From Streptomyces sp. NBC_00691 (lineage in GTDB: Bacteria > Actinomycetota > Actinomycetes > Streptomycetales > Streptomycetaceae): DNA of 64,000 bases. This document shows, piece after piece, positions 8,226 to 17,063 of the stretch (positions are counted from its first letter, which is position 1; each line of letters starts with the position of its first letter). The stretch is from the NCBI RefSeq assembly GCF_036226665.1, contig NZ_CP109007.1, positions 1,364,001 to 1,428,000 of the forward strand, written 5' to 3'. The notes under the pieces are model-generated. The model was not told the DNA's origin. It was given only the letters and a program-made list of their open reading frames with translations, and did not search any database. Both the position numbers and the translations under genes were made by a program.

Positions 8226-8306
8226 GGGCGGGCCCGTCATCTGGGGACGGTACGCTGCGCACGACCTTCTGACCGCACACGTACATAACGGGACGGCCCT
8301 AGCCCC

Positions 8307-9179
8307 ATGAGTTGGTTCGAATCGTTCATCCTCGGACTCGTCCAGGGGCTGACGGAGTTCCTTCCCATCTCCTCCAGTGCGCACCTCCGTCTCACGGCGG
8401 CGTTCGCGGGCTGGGAAGACCCGGGTGCGGCCTTCACCGCCATCACCCAGATCGGCACGGAGACCGCGGTACTGATCTACTTCCGCAAGGACATCGCCCG
8501 GATCGTCTCGGCCTGGTTCCGCTCCCTCACCGACAAGTCGATGCGTTCCGACCACGACGCCCAGATGGGCTGGCTGGTGATCATCGGCTCGATCCCGATC
8601 GGCGTCCTCGGCATCACGCTCAAGGACCAGATCGAGGGCCCCTTCCGCGATCTGCGGCTGATCGCCACCACCCTGATCGTCATGGGCATCGTCCTCGGCG
8701 TCGCGGACCGGCTCGCCGCCCGCGACGAGATCGGCGGCCGCCACCGGGCGATCCGCGAGCGCAAGACGCTCAAGGAACTCAGCGTGAAGGACGGCCTGAT
8801 CTTCGGCGTCTGCCAGGCGATGGCCCTGATCCCGGGCGTCTCCCGCTCGGGCGCGACGATCTCCGGCGGTCTGCTCATGGGCTACACCCGCGAGGCGGCC
8901 GCCCGCTACTCCTTCCTCCTCGCGATCCCGGCGGTACTCGCCTCGGGCGCGTACGAACTGAAGGACGCGGGCGAGGGACACGTCTCCTGGGGGCCGACGA
9001 TCTTCGCCACGATCATCGCCTTCGCGGTCGGGTACGCGGTGATCGCCTGGTTCATGAAGTTCATCACCACGAAGTCCTTCATGCCCTTCGTGATCTACCG
9101 GATCCTGCTCGGCATCCTGCTCTTCATCCTGGTCGGCACCGACGTCCTGAGCCCCCACGCGGGCGAGTCGGGCGGCTGA
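8307..9179 (+). CDS. uppP: Undecaprenyl-diphosphate phosphatase
   Basis: UppP (BacA) recycles the lipid carrier for peptidoglycan synthesis by dephosphorylating undecaprenyl diphosphate at the membrane, and overproduction gives bacitracin resistance. This 290-residue protein shows both active-site regions: GLVQGLTEFLPISSSAHL near the start and PGVSRSGATISGGL near residue 175, plus about eight membrane segments. The ATG at 8307 gives the exact family N-terminus (MSWFESFILGLVQG). It stands alone, 81 bases after the HxlR gene. Confidence 0.95.
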   Translation: MSWFESFILGLVQGLTEFLPISSSAHLRLTAAFAGWEDPGAAFTAITQIGTETAVLIYFRKDIARIVSAWFRSLTDKSMRSDHDAQMGWLVIIGSIPIGVLGITLKDQIEGPFRDLRLIATTLIVMGIVLGVADRLAARDEIGGRHRAIRERKTLKELSVKDGLIFGVCQAMALIPGVSRSGATISGGLLMGYTREAAARYSFLLAIPAVLASGAYELKDAGEGHVSWGPTIFATIIAFAVGYAVIAWFMKFITTKSFMPFVIYRILLGILLFILVGTDVLSPHAGESGG

Positions 9180-9263
9180 TCGGGCCGGCGCCCCCAGCGC
9201 ACCGTGAGCCCCTGGCTCCTCAGCCCGCGTCCCGGCGCGGGCTCCGGCGCGGGCTCCGGCCGG

Positions 9264-9857
9264 TCAGGCCCGGTAGGGCACGCGGGCGATCTCCCTGATG
9301 CCGCCCAGGGTGCCCCACTCGTTCTTGCCGAGCCTGGTCAGCGGGCGCATCAGGGCCATCTCGGGGTGGCCGTCGAGCACGACCGACTCGTCGACCGCCG
9401 CGTGGACGACCCGGCCGAAGACGACCGTCGAGTCGCCGATCCGCACCGTGCTGTGCAGCCGGCACTCCAGCGCCACGGGTGACGCCGCCACCCGCGGCGG
9501 CTTCACGCGGAGGCTCGGCTCGCGCTCGACCCCGCAGGCGTCGAACTCGCTGACCCCGCGCGGAAAGTCCGTCGCCGTCGCGTTGATCTGCTCGAAGAGC
9601 CCCTCGGGGGCGAGGTTCACGACGAACTCCCCCGTCTCCTCCACATTGCGCAGGGAGTCCTTGCGCCCCACCGAGGTGAACTGCACGACCGGCGGCGAGA
9701 CCGACGCGATGGTGAAGAAGGAGTGCGGGGCCAGGTTGTCCGTCCCGTCCGCCGAGGACGTCGAGACCCAGGCGATCGGCCGGGGCACGACGGTGGCGGT
9801 GAGCAACCGGTAGAAGGAGGTGCGGTCGCTCAGTTCGGGATCGATGTTCACGCGCAT
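9264..9857 (-). CDS. Flavin reductase-like FMN-binding protein
   Basis: A 197-residue split-barrel protein of the flavin reductase/DIM6-NTAB group. It likely binds FMN and either supplies reduced flavin to a monooxygenase or acts as a small oxidoreductase. The FMN-binding segment RPIAWVSTSSADGTDNLAPHSFF at about residues 26-48 and the later GEFVVNLAPEGL are characteristic. The ATG at 9857 is chosen because the long in-frame extension upstream is a reverse reading of the neighbouring gene. It is divergent from the SnoaL-like gene, 81 bases away. A FAD monooxygenase at 13114 is not adjacent, so partnership is unproven. Confidence 0.85.
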   Translation of the reverse strand: MRVNIDPELSDRTSFYRLLTATVVPRPIAWVSTSSADGTDNLAPHSFFTIASVSPPVVQFTSVGRKDSLRNVEETGEFVVNLAPEGLFEQINATATDFPRGVSEFDACGVEREPSLRVKPPRVAASPVALECRLHSTVRIGDSTVVFGRVVHAAVDESVVLDGHPEMALMRPLTRLGKNEWGTLGGIREIARVPYRA

Positions 9858-9938
9858 GACCGACAGTATGACCGGGGCCGGGAACTCCCCCCGCGCACGC
9901 CCCTTGGCCCCTGGCCCGGGCTGCCCGACACTGATCCG

Positions 9939-10385
9939 ATGACGCAGCGCGTGGACCTCGCGACCGTGATGGACCGAATCGCCGTCGACGACCTGGTCAC
10001 CGGGTACGCGGCGGCCGTGGACGACGCCGACTGGACCGCCTACCGTGCCCTGTTCGCCGCAGACGGCAGGGCCGACTACCGGGGCTCGGGCGGCGTCGAG
10101 GGCCCGGCGTCCCAGGTGGCCGACTGGCTCGCCGAGACGTTGACGCTCTTTCCCGTACGCCAGCACCTCATCGTCAACCGCCGTGTCCTCTTCCGCGGGC
10201 CGGCCGGGTACCCGGAGAACGGGGACACGGCGGAGATCCGCGCCGACTACGTCAACCCGATGCGCTTCACCTCCGGCGAGGACTTCGTCTGCGGGGGCCG
10301 CTACGCGTTCGGAGCCGTGCGGACCGCCGGTGGCTGGCGGCTGACCTCGGTCGTCGTCGACGAACGGTGGCGCCGGCACGGCTGA
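9939..10385 (+). CDS. SnoaL-like / nuclear transport factor 2 fold protein
   Basis: A 148-residue cone-shaped alpha+beta barrel (NTF2-like, SnoaL_4 type) protein. The pattern AVDDLVTGYAAAVDDADWTAYRALFAADGRADY at residues 15-48 is the family's N-terminal helix pair, followed by QHLIVNRRVLF and a Trp/Arg-rich C-terminus. Members include dehydratases, isomerases and ring-hydroxylating dioxygenase small subunits, so the reaction here cannot be assigned. The ATG at 9939 gives a family-length protein. It may be co-expressed with nothing; lnt follows after 124 bases. Confidence 0.8.
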   Translation: MTQRVDLATVMDRIAVDDLVTGYAAAVDDADWTAYRALFAADGRADYRGSGGVEGPASQVADWLAETLTLFPVRQHLIVNRRVLFRGPAGYPENGDTAEIRADYVNPMRFTSGEDFVCGGRYAFGAVRTAGGWRLTSVVVDERWRRHG

Positions 10386-10509
10386 CCGCCACCACCGGCC
10401 CGGCGGCCGTCGCCCCGGGGAGTCTCCCGCCCCGGTCACCACGACGGACCGCCCGAGCCGCGCCGAACCCGGTCACGCCCGACACTGAGAGCAAGGGCGG
10501 AGGCATGCC

Positions 10510-12225
10510 ATGCGAAATCCGTTCGTACGACGGGATCAGGAGCAGGGTCAGGGGCAGGGCCCGGACCCGGACGGGGACCAGGACCGCCCGGAGCCGTACC
10601 GGGGCCCGGGGAGGGGCCGGGACCGGGCCGAGGCCCCGGGCCGCGGTGGCCGGCCCCGGGGGCGCGCCCTCGCCCGCTCCCTGCTGGCCGTCGTCTGCGG
10701 CGCGCTGCCCGCGCTCGCCTTCCCCGCCCCCGGCCTCTGGTGGTGGGCGTACGTGGCGCTCGTCCCCTGGCTTCTCCTGATCCGGACGGCGCCCGGCGCC
10801 CGCCGGGCCGCCCTGGACGGCTGGCTGGGCGGGATCGGCTTCGTGTTCGCCGTCCACCACTGGCTGCTGCCCAGCCTGCACGTCTTCCTCCTCCCCCTCT
10901 CCGCGTTGCTCGGCCTGCTGTGGCTGCCGTGGGCCTGGCTCGTGCGGTCCCTGCTCGGTGGGGCGCCGTCGGCGCTGCGGGCCGCCGTCGGCCTGGTCGC
11001 GGTGCCCTCCGGCTGGCTGCTGATCGAACTGGTGCGCTCCTGGGAAGGGCTGGGAGGTCCCTGGGGGCTGCTCGGGGCGAGCCAGTGGCAGGTGCCGACG
11101 GCGCTCCGGCTGGCCTCGATCGGCGGGGTGTGGCTGGTGACCGCGCTCGTGGTGGCGGTGAACACGGCCGTGGCCCTGCTGGTGGCCGCGCCGGGGCTGC
11201 GTACCGTCGGGGTCGCGGGCCTCGCGGGCTGCGCGCTCGTGGCCGGTACGGCCGCCTGGGGCGTGGGGGCGCCGCGAGTGACCGGGACGGTGCGGGTGGC
11301 CCTCGTACAGCCGGGGGTTTTCGACGGGGCGGACGGCGCGGAGCGGCGGTTCGACCGGGCCGAGGAGCTGACCCGTTCGCTCGCCGGGCAACGCCTCGAT
11401 CTGGTGGTCTGGGGCGAGAGCGGTGTCGGCGCCGATCCGGCCGGCCGGCCCGATCTCGCCGCCCGGCTCACCGCTCTCTCGCGGGAGGTCGACGCGCCGC
11501 TCCTGGTCAACGTGGACGCGCGGCGGGCCGACAGCCCGGGCATCTTCAAGAGCGCCGTACTGGTCGGTCCGGCCGGGCTCACGGGTGAGCGCTACGACAA
11601 GATGCGGCTGGTGCCGTTCGGCGAGTACATCCCCGCGCGCGGTGTCCTGGGCTGGGTGACGTCGTTCGGCAAGGCCGCCGCCGAGGACCGGCGGCGGGGC
11701 ACCGCGCCCGTCGTGATGCGGCTGCCCGCCACTGACGACGGCAGCCCGCGGGAACCGCTGGTCGGCCCGCTCATCTGCTTCGAGTCCGCCTTCCCCGACA
11801 TGAGCCGGAACCTCGTGCGGAACGGCGCGGGGCTCCTCGTCGTGCAGTCGTCGACCAGCACCTTCCAGGACAGCTGGGCGCCCGCCCAGCACGCCTCCCT
11901 GGCGGCGCTGCGGGCGGCCGAGACGGGCCGGCCCGTCGCGCACGCCACGCTCACCGGGGTCAGCGCGGCGTACGGCCCCGACGGGCGCGCCGTCGGGCCC
12001 GTCCTCGGTACGGACGCGAGCGCCGTCGCCGTCCGCGAGCTGCCGCTCTCGGACTCGACGACCGGCTACGTCCGCTGGGGCGACTGGCCCTTGTACGGGG
12101 CGCTCGCCGTGGTGGGCGCGGTGTGCGCCGCGGAGGGCGCGGGCGCGTTCAGGAAGCCTGGGTCAAGGCCTCGCGTACGACGCGCTCGCACAGCTCGTGC
12201 GTCTGCAGGGCGTCCCGGGCACTGA
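10510..12225 (+). CDS. lnt: Apolipoprotein N-acyltransferase
   Basis: Lnt adds the third acyl chain to lipoproteins at the outer face of the membrane. This 571-residue protein has about seven N-terminal membrane helices and a nitrilase-type domain from about residue 260. The catalytic triad is complete: Glu303 (VVWGESG), Lys364 (YDKMRLVPFGEY) and Cys423 (PLICFESAFPD). The first 50 residues are a hydrophilic Gly/Arg/Pro extension beyond the usual family start. The final 77 bases overlap the convergent oxidoreductase gene. Streptomycetes commonly carry two Lnt homologues, so this need not be the only one. Confidence 0.92.
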   Translation: MRNPFVRRDQEQGQGQGPDPDGDQDRPEPYRGPGRGRDRAEAPGRGGRPRGRALARSLLAVVCGALPALAFPAPGLWWWAYVALVPWLLLIRTAPGARRAALDGWLGGIGFVFAVHHWLLPSLHVFLLPLSALLGLLWLPWAWLVRSLLGGAPSALRAAVGLVAVPSGWLLIELVRSWEGLGGPWGLLGASQWQVPTALRLASIGGVWLVTALVVAVNTAVALLVAAPGLRTVGVAGLAGCALVAGTAAWGVGAPRVTGTVRVALVQPGVFDGADGAERRFDRAEELTRSLAGQRLDLVVWGESGVGADPAGRPDLAARLTALSREVDAPLLVNVDARRADSPGIFKSAVLVGPAGLTGERYDKMRLVPFGEYIPARGVLGWVTSFGKAAAEDRRRGTAPVVMRLPATDDGSPREPLVGPLICFESAFPDMSRNLVRNGAGLLVVQSSTSTFQDSWAPAQHASLAALRAAETGRPVAHATLTGVSAAYGPDGRAVGPVLGTDASAVAVRELPLSDSTTGYVRWGDWPLYGALAVVGAVCAAEGAGAFRKPGSRPRVRRARTARASAGRPGH

Positions 12226-13054
12226 GCACCCGACCGTCGCGCACGGCGTCGAGGAAGGCCAGGACGGCCTGCTCGATGCCGCGCTGGCGGGGCACCGGCA
12301 CCCAGTCCCCGCGCCGCCGCAGGGTCGGCTGCCCCTTGTGGTCGACGACGTCGGAGAGGTTGATGATCTGGCGCTTGGTGTCCTGCCCGGACACCTCGAG
12401 GATCTCCTCGGTGGAGCCGTTCATCCGGTTCATCATGCCGATGGCGGTGAACCCGTCGCCGGAGAGCTGGAGCACGACGTGGTGCATGAGCCCCTCCCGG
12501 ATCCGGGCGCGCACGTCGACGTGCTCGATCTCGCCGGGGAGGAGGAAGCGCAGGGTGTCGACGACGTGGATGAAGTCGTCGAGAACGAAGGTGCGGGGGT
12601 CCTCGGGCAGGCCGACGCGGTTCTTCTGAAGGAGGATCAGCTCGCGCGGGTGCTCGGCGCACTGCGCGTACGAGGGGGCGAGGCGCCGGTTGAATCCGAC
12701 GGCGAGCGCGACCGCGCGCTTCTCGGCCAGTTCCACGATCCGCTCGGACTCGGCGTACTCGTAGGCGAGGGGCTTGTCGACGTACGTGGGGACACCCGCG
12801 TCCAGGAGCCGGCCGGCGATCTCGGCGTGCGCGGCGGTCGGGGCGTGGACGAAGGCCGCGTCGAGTCCGGCGGCGAGCAGCGAGTCGAGGTCGCCGTGGC
12901 GCTGTGCGGCGGGCAGGTGGAGGGTGTCGGCGACCCGGTCGAGCGTCGCGCGGGTGCGGGTCTGGAGGTGGAGTTCGACCCCGGGGAGGGTGGCGAGGAC
13001 CGGAAGGTAGGCCTTCTGCGCGATGTCGCCGAGTCCGATGCAGCCAACCTTCAC
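12149..13054 (-). CDS. Gfo/Idh/MocA family NAD(P)-dependent oxidoreductase
   Basis: A 301-residue oxidoreductase with an N-terminal Rossmann fold: MKVGCIGLGDIAQKAYLPVL carries the dinucleotide-binding GxGxIA motif, and YVDKPLAYEYAES contains the conserved catalytic-region lysine (usual form EKP). DDFIHVVDTLRFLLPG is the family's substrate-domain helix. Substrates are normally sugars or cyclitols, and the specific one is unknown. The ATG at 13054 has a family-like start. It lies 59 bases downstream of the FAD monooxygenase gene on the same strand and its 3' end runs 77 bases into lnt. Confidence 0.88.
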   Translation of the reverse strand: MKVGCIGLGDIAQKAYLPVLATLPGVELHLQTRTRATLDRVADTLHLPAAQRHGDLDSLLAAGLDAAFVHAPTAAHAEIAGRLLDAGVPTYVDKPLAYEYAESERIVELAEKRAVALAVGFNRRLAPSYAQCAEHPRELILLQKNRVGLPEDPRTFVLDDFIHVVDTLRFLLPGEIEHVDVRARIREGLMHHVVLQLSGDGFTAIGMMNRMNGSTEEILEVSGQDTKRQIINLSDVVDHKGQPTLRRRGDWVPVPRQRGIEQAVLAFLDAVRDGRVLSARDALQTHELCERVVREALTQAS

Positions 13055-13113
13055 GGGTTCTCCCTTGTCGTGTCCACAGGCCCTGTGCGGGTGGGCCGTT
13101 CGCGCTGGTCAGC

Positions 13114-14355
13114 TTACGCGGACCGGCCCGGGGCCGTCGGCGGCCGCCAGTCGGCGATGCCGTCGAAACCGCGCAGGACGAGCCCCGGGCCGAACCGCGA
13201 GACCGCGCTGACGAGCGTGGTGCGCAGCGCGACGGCGGGGCGGGCCGCGAGCAGGGTGACGGCTCCGGTGCGGGCGGCCTTGCGGACGATGGCGGTGGTA
13301 CGGGGCAGCCGGTCGGCGGTGTACGCGGCGAGGTCACGGCTCGGGACGAAGTCGGGCGCGGGGCCGTTGCGGTGGGCACCGCGCGCGGCACCGGAGGGCG
13401 CGGGGGCGGCCGCGGGGCCGACGTGGTGGGCGAGGACGACGGCGTCCTCGATCGCCTGGTTCCCGCCCTGTCCGAGGCTCGGCATCATCGCGTGCGCGGC
13501 GTCGCCGAGGAGTGCGACCCGGCCCCGGTGGAAGGCCGGCAGCGGGTCGGGCAGGTGGTGGACGTCGTGGCGGAGGACCAGCGCGGGATCCGCGGCGGCG
13601 AGGATCTCGGGGACGGGGTGGTGCCAGTCGCCGAACAGGCGCAGGAGTTCGGCCTTCTCGTCGTCGGGCGCCCGGCCGCCCGCGGGGGCGGCGGCCATCG
13701 CGTAGGCGTAGATCCTGCCGTCCTTGAGGGGCTGCGTCCCCCACAGGCGCCCGGCGCCCCAGGTCTCGTGCGGGGCGAAGGGCCGCTCGGGGGCCGGGAC
13801 GACGACCCGCCAGGTGGTGCAGCCCGCGTACCGCGGGCCGGGGTGGCCGGGGAAGAGGGCGTGCCGCGTCGCCGAACGGATGCCGTCGGCGGCGACCACG
13901 AGTGCGGCCTCGATCTCGCCGTCGGGGGTGGCGAGGCGGGCGGGGCGGTGGTCGTCGCCGGGGTCGACGAGCGTGGCGGCGGACCCGGTGCGGACGGTCC
14001 CGTCGGGGAGGGCGGAGGTGAGGATGTCGACGAGGGTGGCCCGGTGGAGCAGGACGAGCGGCCCGCCGAAGCGGGCGGCGGCGGCCTCGGCGTTCGTACG
14101 GGCGATCCACCTGCCGCCGGGGGTGCGCATGCCGCCGTCGCCCTGCCAGGCGGCGAGGGCGCGAACGCGGTCGCCGAGGCCGATGACGTCGAGGGCGCGC
14201 TGGGCGTTGGGGGCGAGTCCGATGCCGGCGCCGACGGGGGCGAGGTCGGCGGCCCGCTCCAGGACCGTGACCTGCCGACCGGCGCGGTGGAGGGCGACGG
14301 CGGCGGTCAGTCCGCCGACGCCGGCGCCGACGACGACGGCACGGTGCTGCTCCAT
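13114..14355 (-). CDS. FAD-dependent aromatic monooxygenase
   Basis: A 413-residue group A flavoprotein hydroxylase (para-hydroxybenzoate hydroxylase fold, zeaxanthin-epoxidase-like). Seen in order: GxGxxG FAD motif VVVGAGVGGLTAAVAL (8-23), VVAADGIRSATR (the DG motif near 170), and RVALLGDAAHAMMPSLGQGGNQAIEDA (the GD motif near 290). It likely hydroxylates or epoxidises a small aromatic or terpenoid substrate with NAD(P)H. The ATG at 14355 has a GAGGAG ribosome site. Two copies of a 14-bp palindrome lie in the divergent promoter shared with the TetR gene, so the regulator probably represses it. Confidence 0.9.
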   Translation of the reverse strand: MEQHRAVVVGAGVGGLTAAVALHRAGRQVTVLERAADLAPVGAGIGLAPNAQRALDVIGLGDRVRALAAWQGDGGMRTPGGRWIARTNAEAAAARFGGPLVLLHRATLVDILTSALPDGTVRTGSAATLVDPGDDHRPARLATPDGEIEAALVVAADGIRSATRHALFPGHPGPRYAGCTTWRVVVPAPERPFAPHETWGAGRLWGTQPLKDGRIYAYAMAAAPAGGRAPDDEKAELLRLFGDWHHPVPEILAAADPALVLRHDVHHLPDPLPAFHRGRVALLGDAAHAMMPSLGQGGNQAIEDAVVLAHHVGPAAAPAPSGAARGAHRNGPAPDFVPSRDLAAYTADRLPRTTAIVRKAARTGAVTLLAARPAVALRTTLVSAVSRFGPGLVLRGFDGIADWRPPTAPGRSA

Positions 14356-14376
14356 GGCTGCTCCTCGGATCAGGGA

Positions 14377-14424
14377 ACTACAGGTGTAGTACCTTCGATG
14401 CCGTGACCGTACTACAGATGTAGT
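14377..14424. promoter_or_regulatory. Two 14-bp palindromic operators between monooxygenase and TetR genes
   Basis: ACTACAGGTGTAGT at 14377-14390 and ACTACAGATGTAGT at 14411-14424 share perfect ACTACA/TGTAGT arms; their centres are 34 bases apart, close to three helical turns. The pair lies in the divergent promoter region, so it is the probable binding site of the adjacent TetR protein. Confidence 0.8.
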
Positions 14425-14457
14425 GAGCCGGGAAGCGAGCGGTTGTAGGTTGTCCTC

Positions 14458-15294
14458 ATGACCTCGGCGACGCCCTCCGCTGCCCCTCCCGGCCCGACCG
14501 GATCCACCGGCCCGATCGGGCCTCCTGAATCCCCCGGACCCTTCGGCGCTCCCGGCGCTCCCGGCGCTCCCGGCACCACCGCCTCCACCGCCTCCCGTGC
14601 GGACCGCATCGGCGACGCCGCCCTGGACCTGCTCGTGGAGCGCGGCATGCGGGGCCTGACCCATCGCGCGGTGGACGAGCGGGCGGGACTGCCCCAGGGG
14701 TCGACGTCGAACCACGCCCGCACCCGCCAGGCTCTCCTGGAGACGGCCGTACGACGCCAGGTGGAGCTGGAGTCCCGGGTCCTGACCCCGGACGAACTGC
14801 CGGGCGCCACCGGGCCCCGAGCGGCGGAAGGGGTTCCCGGCGGGGAACCGGCACCGGGAGGGCCGGGCGAAGGGGTGAGCGTCGACACCGGCACCCTCGC
14901 GGACGCCCTCTCCCTCGCACTGCACCGCTATCTCACCGACCACCGCGCCCTGCTCGTCTCCCGCTACGAGCTGGCCCTGGAGGCGACCCGCCGCCCCGAA
15001 CTCCGCGCCTTCTTCGACGCCGCCGGTTCCGTCTTCCACGGCCCCCTGATCGCGATGACGGCTGCGGCCGGCTCGTCCGAGCCCGAGCGCCACGCGCTCT
15101 CCCTCATCGCCTGGTGCGAGGGGCTGATGTTCTCCTGCGCCGCCGGCTCCTTCCACGCCGCCGTGCCGGGCCGCGCGGAACTGCGCACCGGATTCGACGA
15201 GTTGCTTCGGGGCATGCTCGGCGACGAGACCGGTCCGGGCCGCGGGGAAAGCACTGGCACGGCCCGTGAGCGTGGGGGACGATGCCCCACATGA
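14458..15294 (+). CDS. TetR-family transcriptional regulator
   Basis: A 278-residue TetR-type repressor. After a 45-residue Pro/Gly/Ala-rich tail with collagen-like GAPGAPGAPG units, the DNA-binding domain reads DRIGDAALDLLVERGMRGLTHRAVDERAGLPQGSTSNHARTRQALLE. The C-terminal ligand domain (from about residue 145) resembles the TetR_C group found with oxidoreductases. The ATG at 14458 is the only visible upstream start, but a later internal start near the HTH is possible because the tail is atypical. It is divergent from the monooxygenase, and its stop overlaps the DinB gene start by 13 bases, so the two are probably co-transcribed. Confidence 0.88.
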   Translation: MTSATPSAAPPGPTGSTGPIGPPESPGPFGAPGAPGAPGTTASTASRADRIGDAALDLLVERGMRGLTHRAVDERAGLPQGSTSNHARTRQALLETAVRRQVELESRVLTPDELPGATGPRAAEGVPGGEPAPGGPGEGVSVDTGTLADALSLALHRYLTDHRALLVSRYELALEATRRPELRAFFDAAGSVFHGPLIAMTAAAGSSEPERHALSLIAWCEGLMFSCAAGSFHAAVPGRAELRTGFDELLRGMLGDETGPGRGESTGTARERGGRCPT

Positions 15295-15818
15295 TCGCCG
15301 AAAGCACCGACAGCACCCCCCGGGTCGACCCGTCCACGACCTCGGGCGAGCGCGAAGCCCTGGAACAGTGGCTCGACTTCCACCGCGCGACCCTCGCGAG
15401 GAAGTGCGAGGGGCTCGACGACGCCCAGCTGCGCACCCTGTCCGCCCCGCCCTCCGAGCTCAGCCTGCTGGGCCTCGTCCGCCACATGGCGAAGGTCGAG
15501 CAGGGCTGGTTCCGCAACGTCCTGGCCGGCGAGAAGGCGCCGAAGCTCTACTCGACCGAGGAGGACCGGGACCGGGACTTCCACGTCACCGACGAGGACA
15601 CCTACGCGGAGGCCCACGCGACCTGGCAGGCGGAGATCGCCCACGCGCGCACCGTGGCCGCCGCGCGCGGTCTCGACGACCTCGGGGAGGGCGAGCACCA
15701 CTCCGGGAAGCCGTACAACCTGCGCTGGATCTATCTGCACATGATCGAGGAGTACGCCCGCCACAACGGCCACGCGGACCTCGTCCGGGAGCGGATCGAC
15801 GGCGCGACCGGCGACTGA
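15282..15818 (+). CDS. DinB/DUF664 family four-helix protein
   Basis: A 178-residue four-helix-bundle protein of the DinB-like (DUF664) group, often associated with metal binding and mycothiol-dependent reactions. A likely metal site is formed by His in LVRHMAKVEQGW and by IYLHMIEEYARHNGHADL, the family's C-terminal helix signature. Two ATG codons are possible (15282 and 15291); the first is used because a GGGGGA stretch precedes it. The start overlaps the end of the TetR gene, suggesting translational coupling and a role in the same response. The substrate is unknown. Confidence 0.85.
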   Translation: MPHMIAESTDSTPRVDPSTTSGEREALEQWLDFHRATLARKCEGLDDAQLRTLSAPPSELSLLGLVRHMAKVEQGWFRNVLAGEKAPKLYSTEEDRDRDFHVTDEDTYAEAHATWQAEIAHARTVAAARGLDDLGEGEHHSGKPYNLRWIYLHMIEEYARHNGHADLVRERIDGATGD

Positions 15819-16000
15819 GCACCCACCCGCCTCGGACCGGCCGGGGTCCGGCCGCGCGACCATGGGCGCGCCGGCGTGCCCACGACGACGAAGCAGGTCC
15901 CGCGCGGGGTCAAGGACGGTGCCGCGTCGGCTCACCCGTGCGGGGCATTCCCCGCCGGTAGGGGCGCGAAGATCACCACCGGACCCGCAGAGTTGCGCGG

Positions 16001-16483
16001 GTGCATGGAACCCGAACAACAGCGAAGATCCTGGTGGGGGCGGCCGTGGCCGCCCTCACGGGTTGCGTCGCGGTGGACACCCCGCCGACGGCCCCCGCCC
16101 CCGCGCCCGTCGCGGAGACCGTACGCCCCGGCCAGGACGTGGCTCCGCAGATCGTCGAGGGACCGGCCCTCGACGCCCTGGAGGCGGCGCTCCCCGCTCC
16201 CCCGCCGTCCGCCACGCCCCGCGCGACACCCCCACCCGACACGCGCCGGCGGGAGGCGGCTCCTGCCCGTCCCGCCGCGCCGCGCGCCGAGTCCGTGCCG
16301 CCACGGCCGGAGCGTCCGCGTCCGGAGACCCGGCCGCTGCCCGAACTCCCGGCGGAACCGGCCGAGCTGCCGAGGAACGCACCGGTCTCCCGGACGGACG
16401 TCTGCGACCTGGGCGAGCGGTTCGGCGGCTGGGCACCCGACAGCGACCCGTCACGCATCTGCCACGGCGCCTACGGCCCCTGA
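16001..16483 (+). CDS. Small Pro/Ala/Arg-rich lipoprotein
   Basis: A 160-residue predicted lipoprotein of unknown function. A short basic N-terminus and the hydrophobic segment ILVGAAVAALTGC place the lipid-attached Cys at residue 22. Residues 30-125 are a Pro/Ala/Arg-rich low-complexity spacer. The last 30 residues (CDLGERFGGWAPDSDPSRICHGAYGP) look like a small conserved cap with two Cys that may form a disulfide. After export the cap would sit away from the membrane. The ATG at 16001 gives the best signal peptide. It is convergent with the TPR-like gene. Confidence 0.65.
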   Translation: MHGTRTTAKILVGAAVAALTGCVAVDTPPTAPAPAPVAETVRPGQDVAPQIVEGPALDALEAALPAPPPSATPRATPPPDTRRREAAPARPAAPRAESVPPRPERPRPETRPLPELPAEPAELPRNAPVSRTDVCDLGERFGGWAPDSDPSRICHGAYGP

Positions 16484-16519
16484 GGCTCCGGGGCACGGGG
16501 CCCGCGAGGCCCCCGGCCC

Positions 16520-16993
16520 TCACATGGCCCGGAGCCGCAGGTCCAGGCGCTCGATCGCGGCCCGCACCCCGTTCCCGTAGCCGTCGTCGTCGAGGTGGTC
16601 CGATGCGGCGCGGGCCCGGTCCAGATGAACCCGCGCGGCGTCGGGCCGCTGGAGCTTGACGTAGTCGGCGGCCAGATTGAGGTGGAGCGAGGGGTACAGC
16701 GCCCGGAGGGCGACCGCGGAACCGTGCTCGGCGAGCCGCTCCTCCGCGAGGCCCTCCGCCGCGCTCAGGGCCCGCAGGTCCCAGGCCAGCTCGGTGTCGG
16801 GGTCGTCCTGGGCATCGGCCATGTAGTGCGCGAGGGTGCACCGGTGCAGGGGGTCCCCGTCCGGGCCGATCTGCTGCCAGAGCAGCCCGAAGCGGTTGCG
16901 TGCCTCCTCGCGGTCACCACCGTGGAGCAGCATCATCGCCTGCCCGATCCTGGTCATGACCCCGTCGTCCGACACCTGCTGCTGCTCGGTCAC
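16520..16993 (-). CDS. Tetratricopeptide-like protein
   Basis: A 157-residue alpha-helical protein with TPR-like pairs: QAMMLLHGGDREEARNRFGLLWQQIG, then LHLNLAADYVKLQRPDAARVHLDRA. Such proteins act as protein-binding scaffolds, and no partner can be named. The GTG at 16993 is preferred over the ATG at 17041 because GGAGG lies six bases before it. The gene is 70 bases downstream of ung on the same strand and may be read through from it. Function unknown. Confidence 0.7.
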   Translation of the reverse strand: MTEQQQVSDDGVMTRIGQAMMLLHGGDREEARNRFGLLWQQIGPDGDPLHRCTLAHYMADAQDDPDTELAWDLRALSAAEGLAEERLAEHGSAVALRALYPSLHLNLAADYVKLQRPDAARVHLDRARAASDHLDDDGYGNGVRAAIERLDLRLRAM

Positions 16994-17063
16994 CGCGACC
17001 TCCACCCGCTCACCCACTGGGAGAGCCGACGCTAGCCGCACCGGGGCCGGATCGGGCCGAGGC

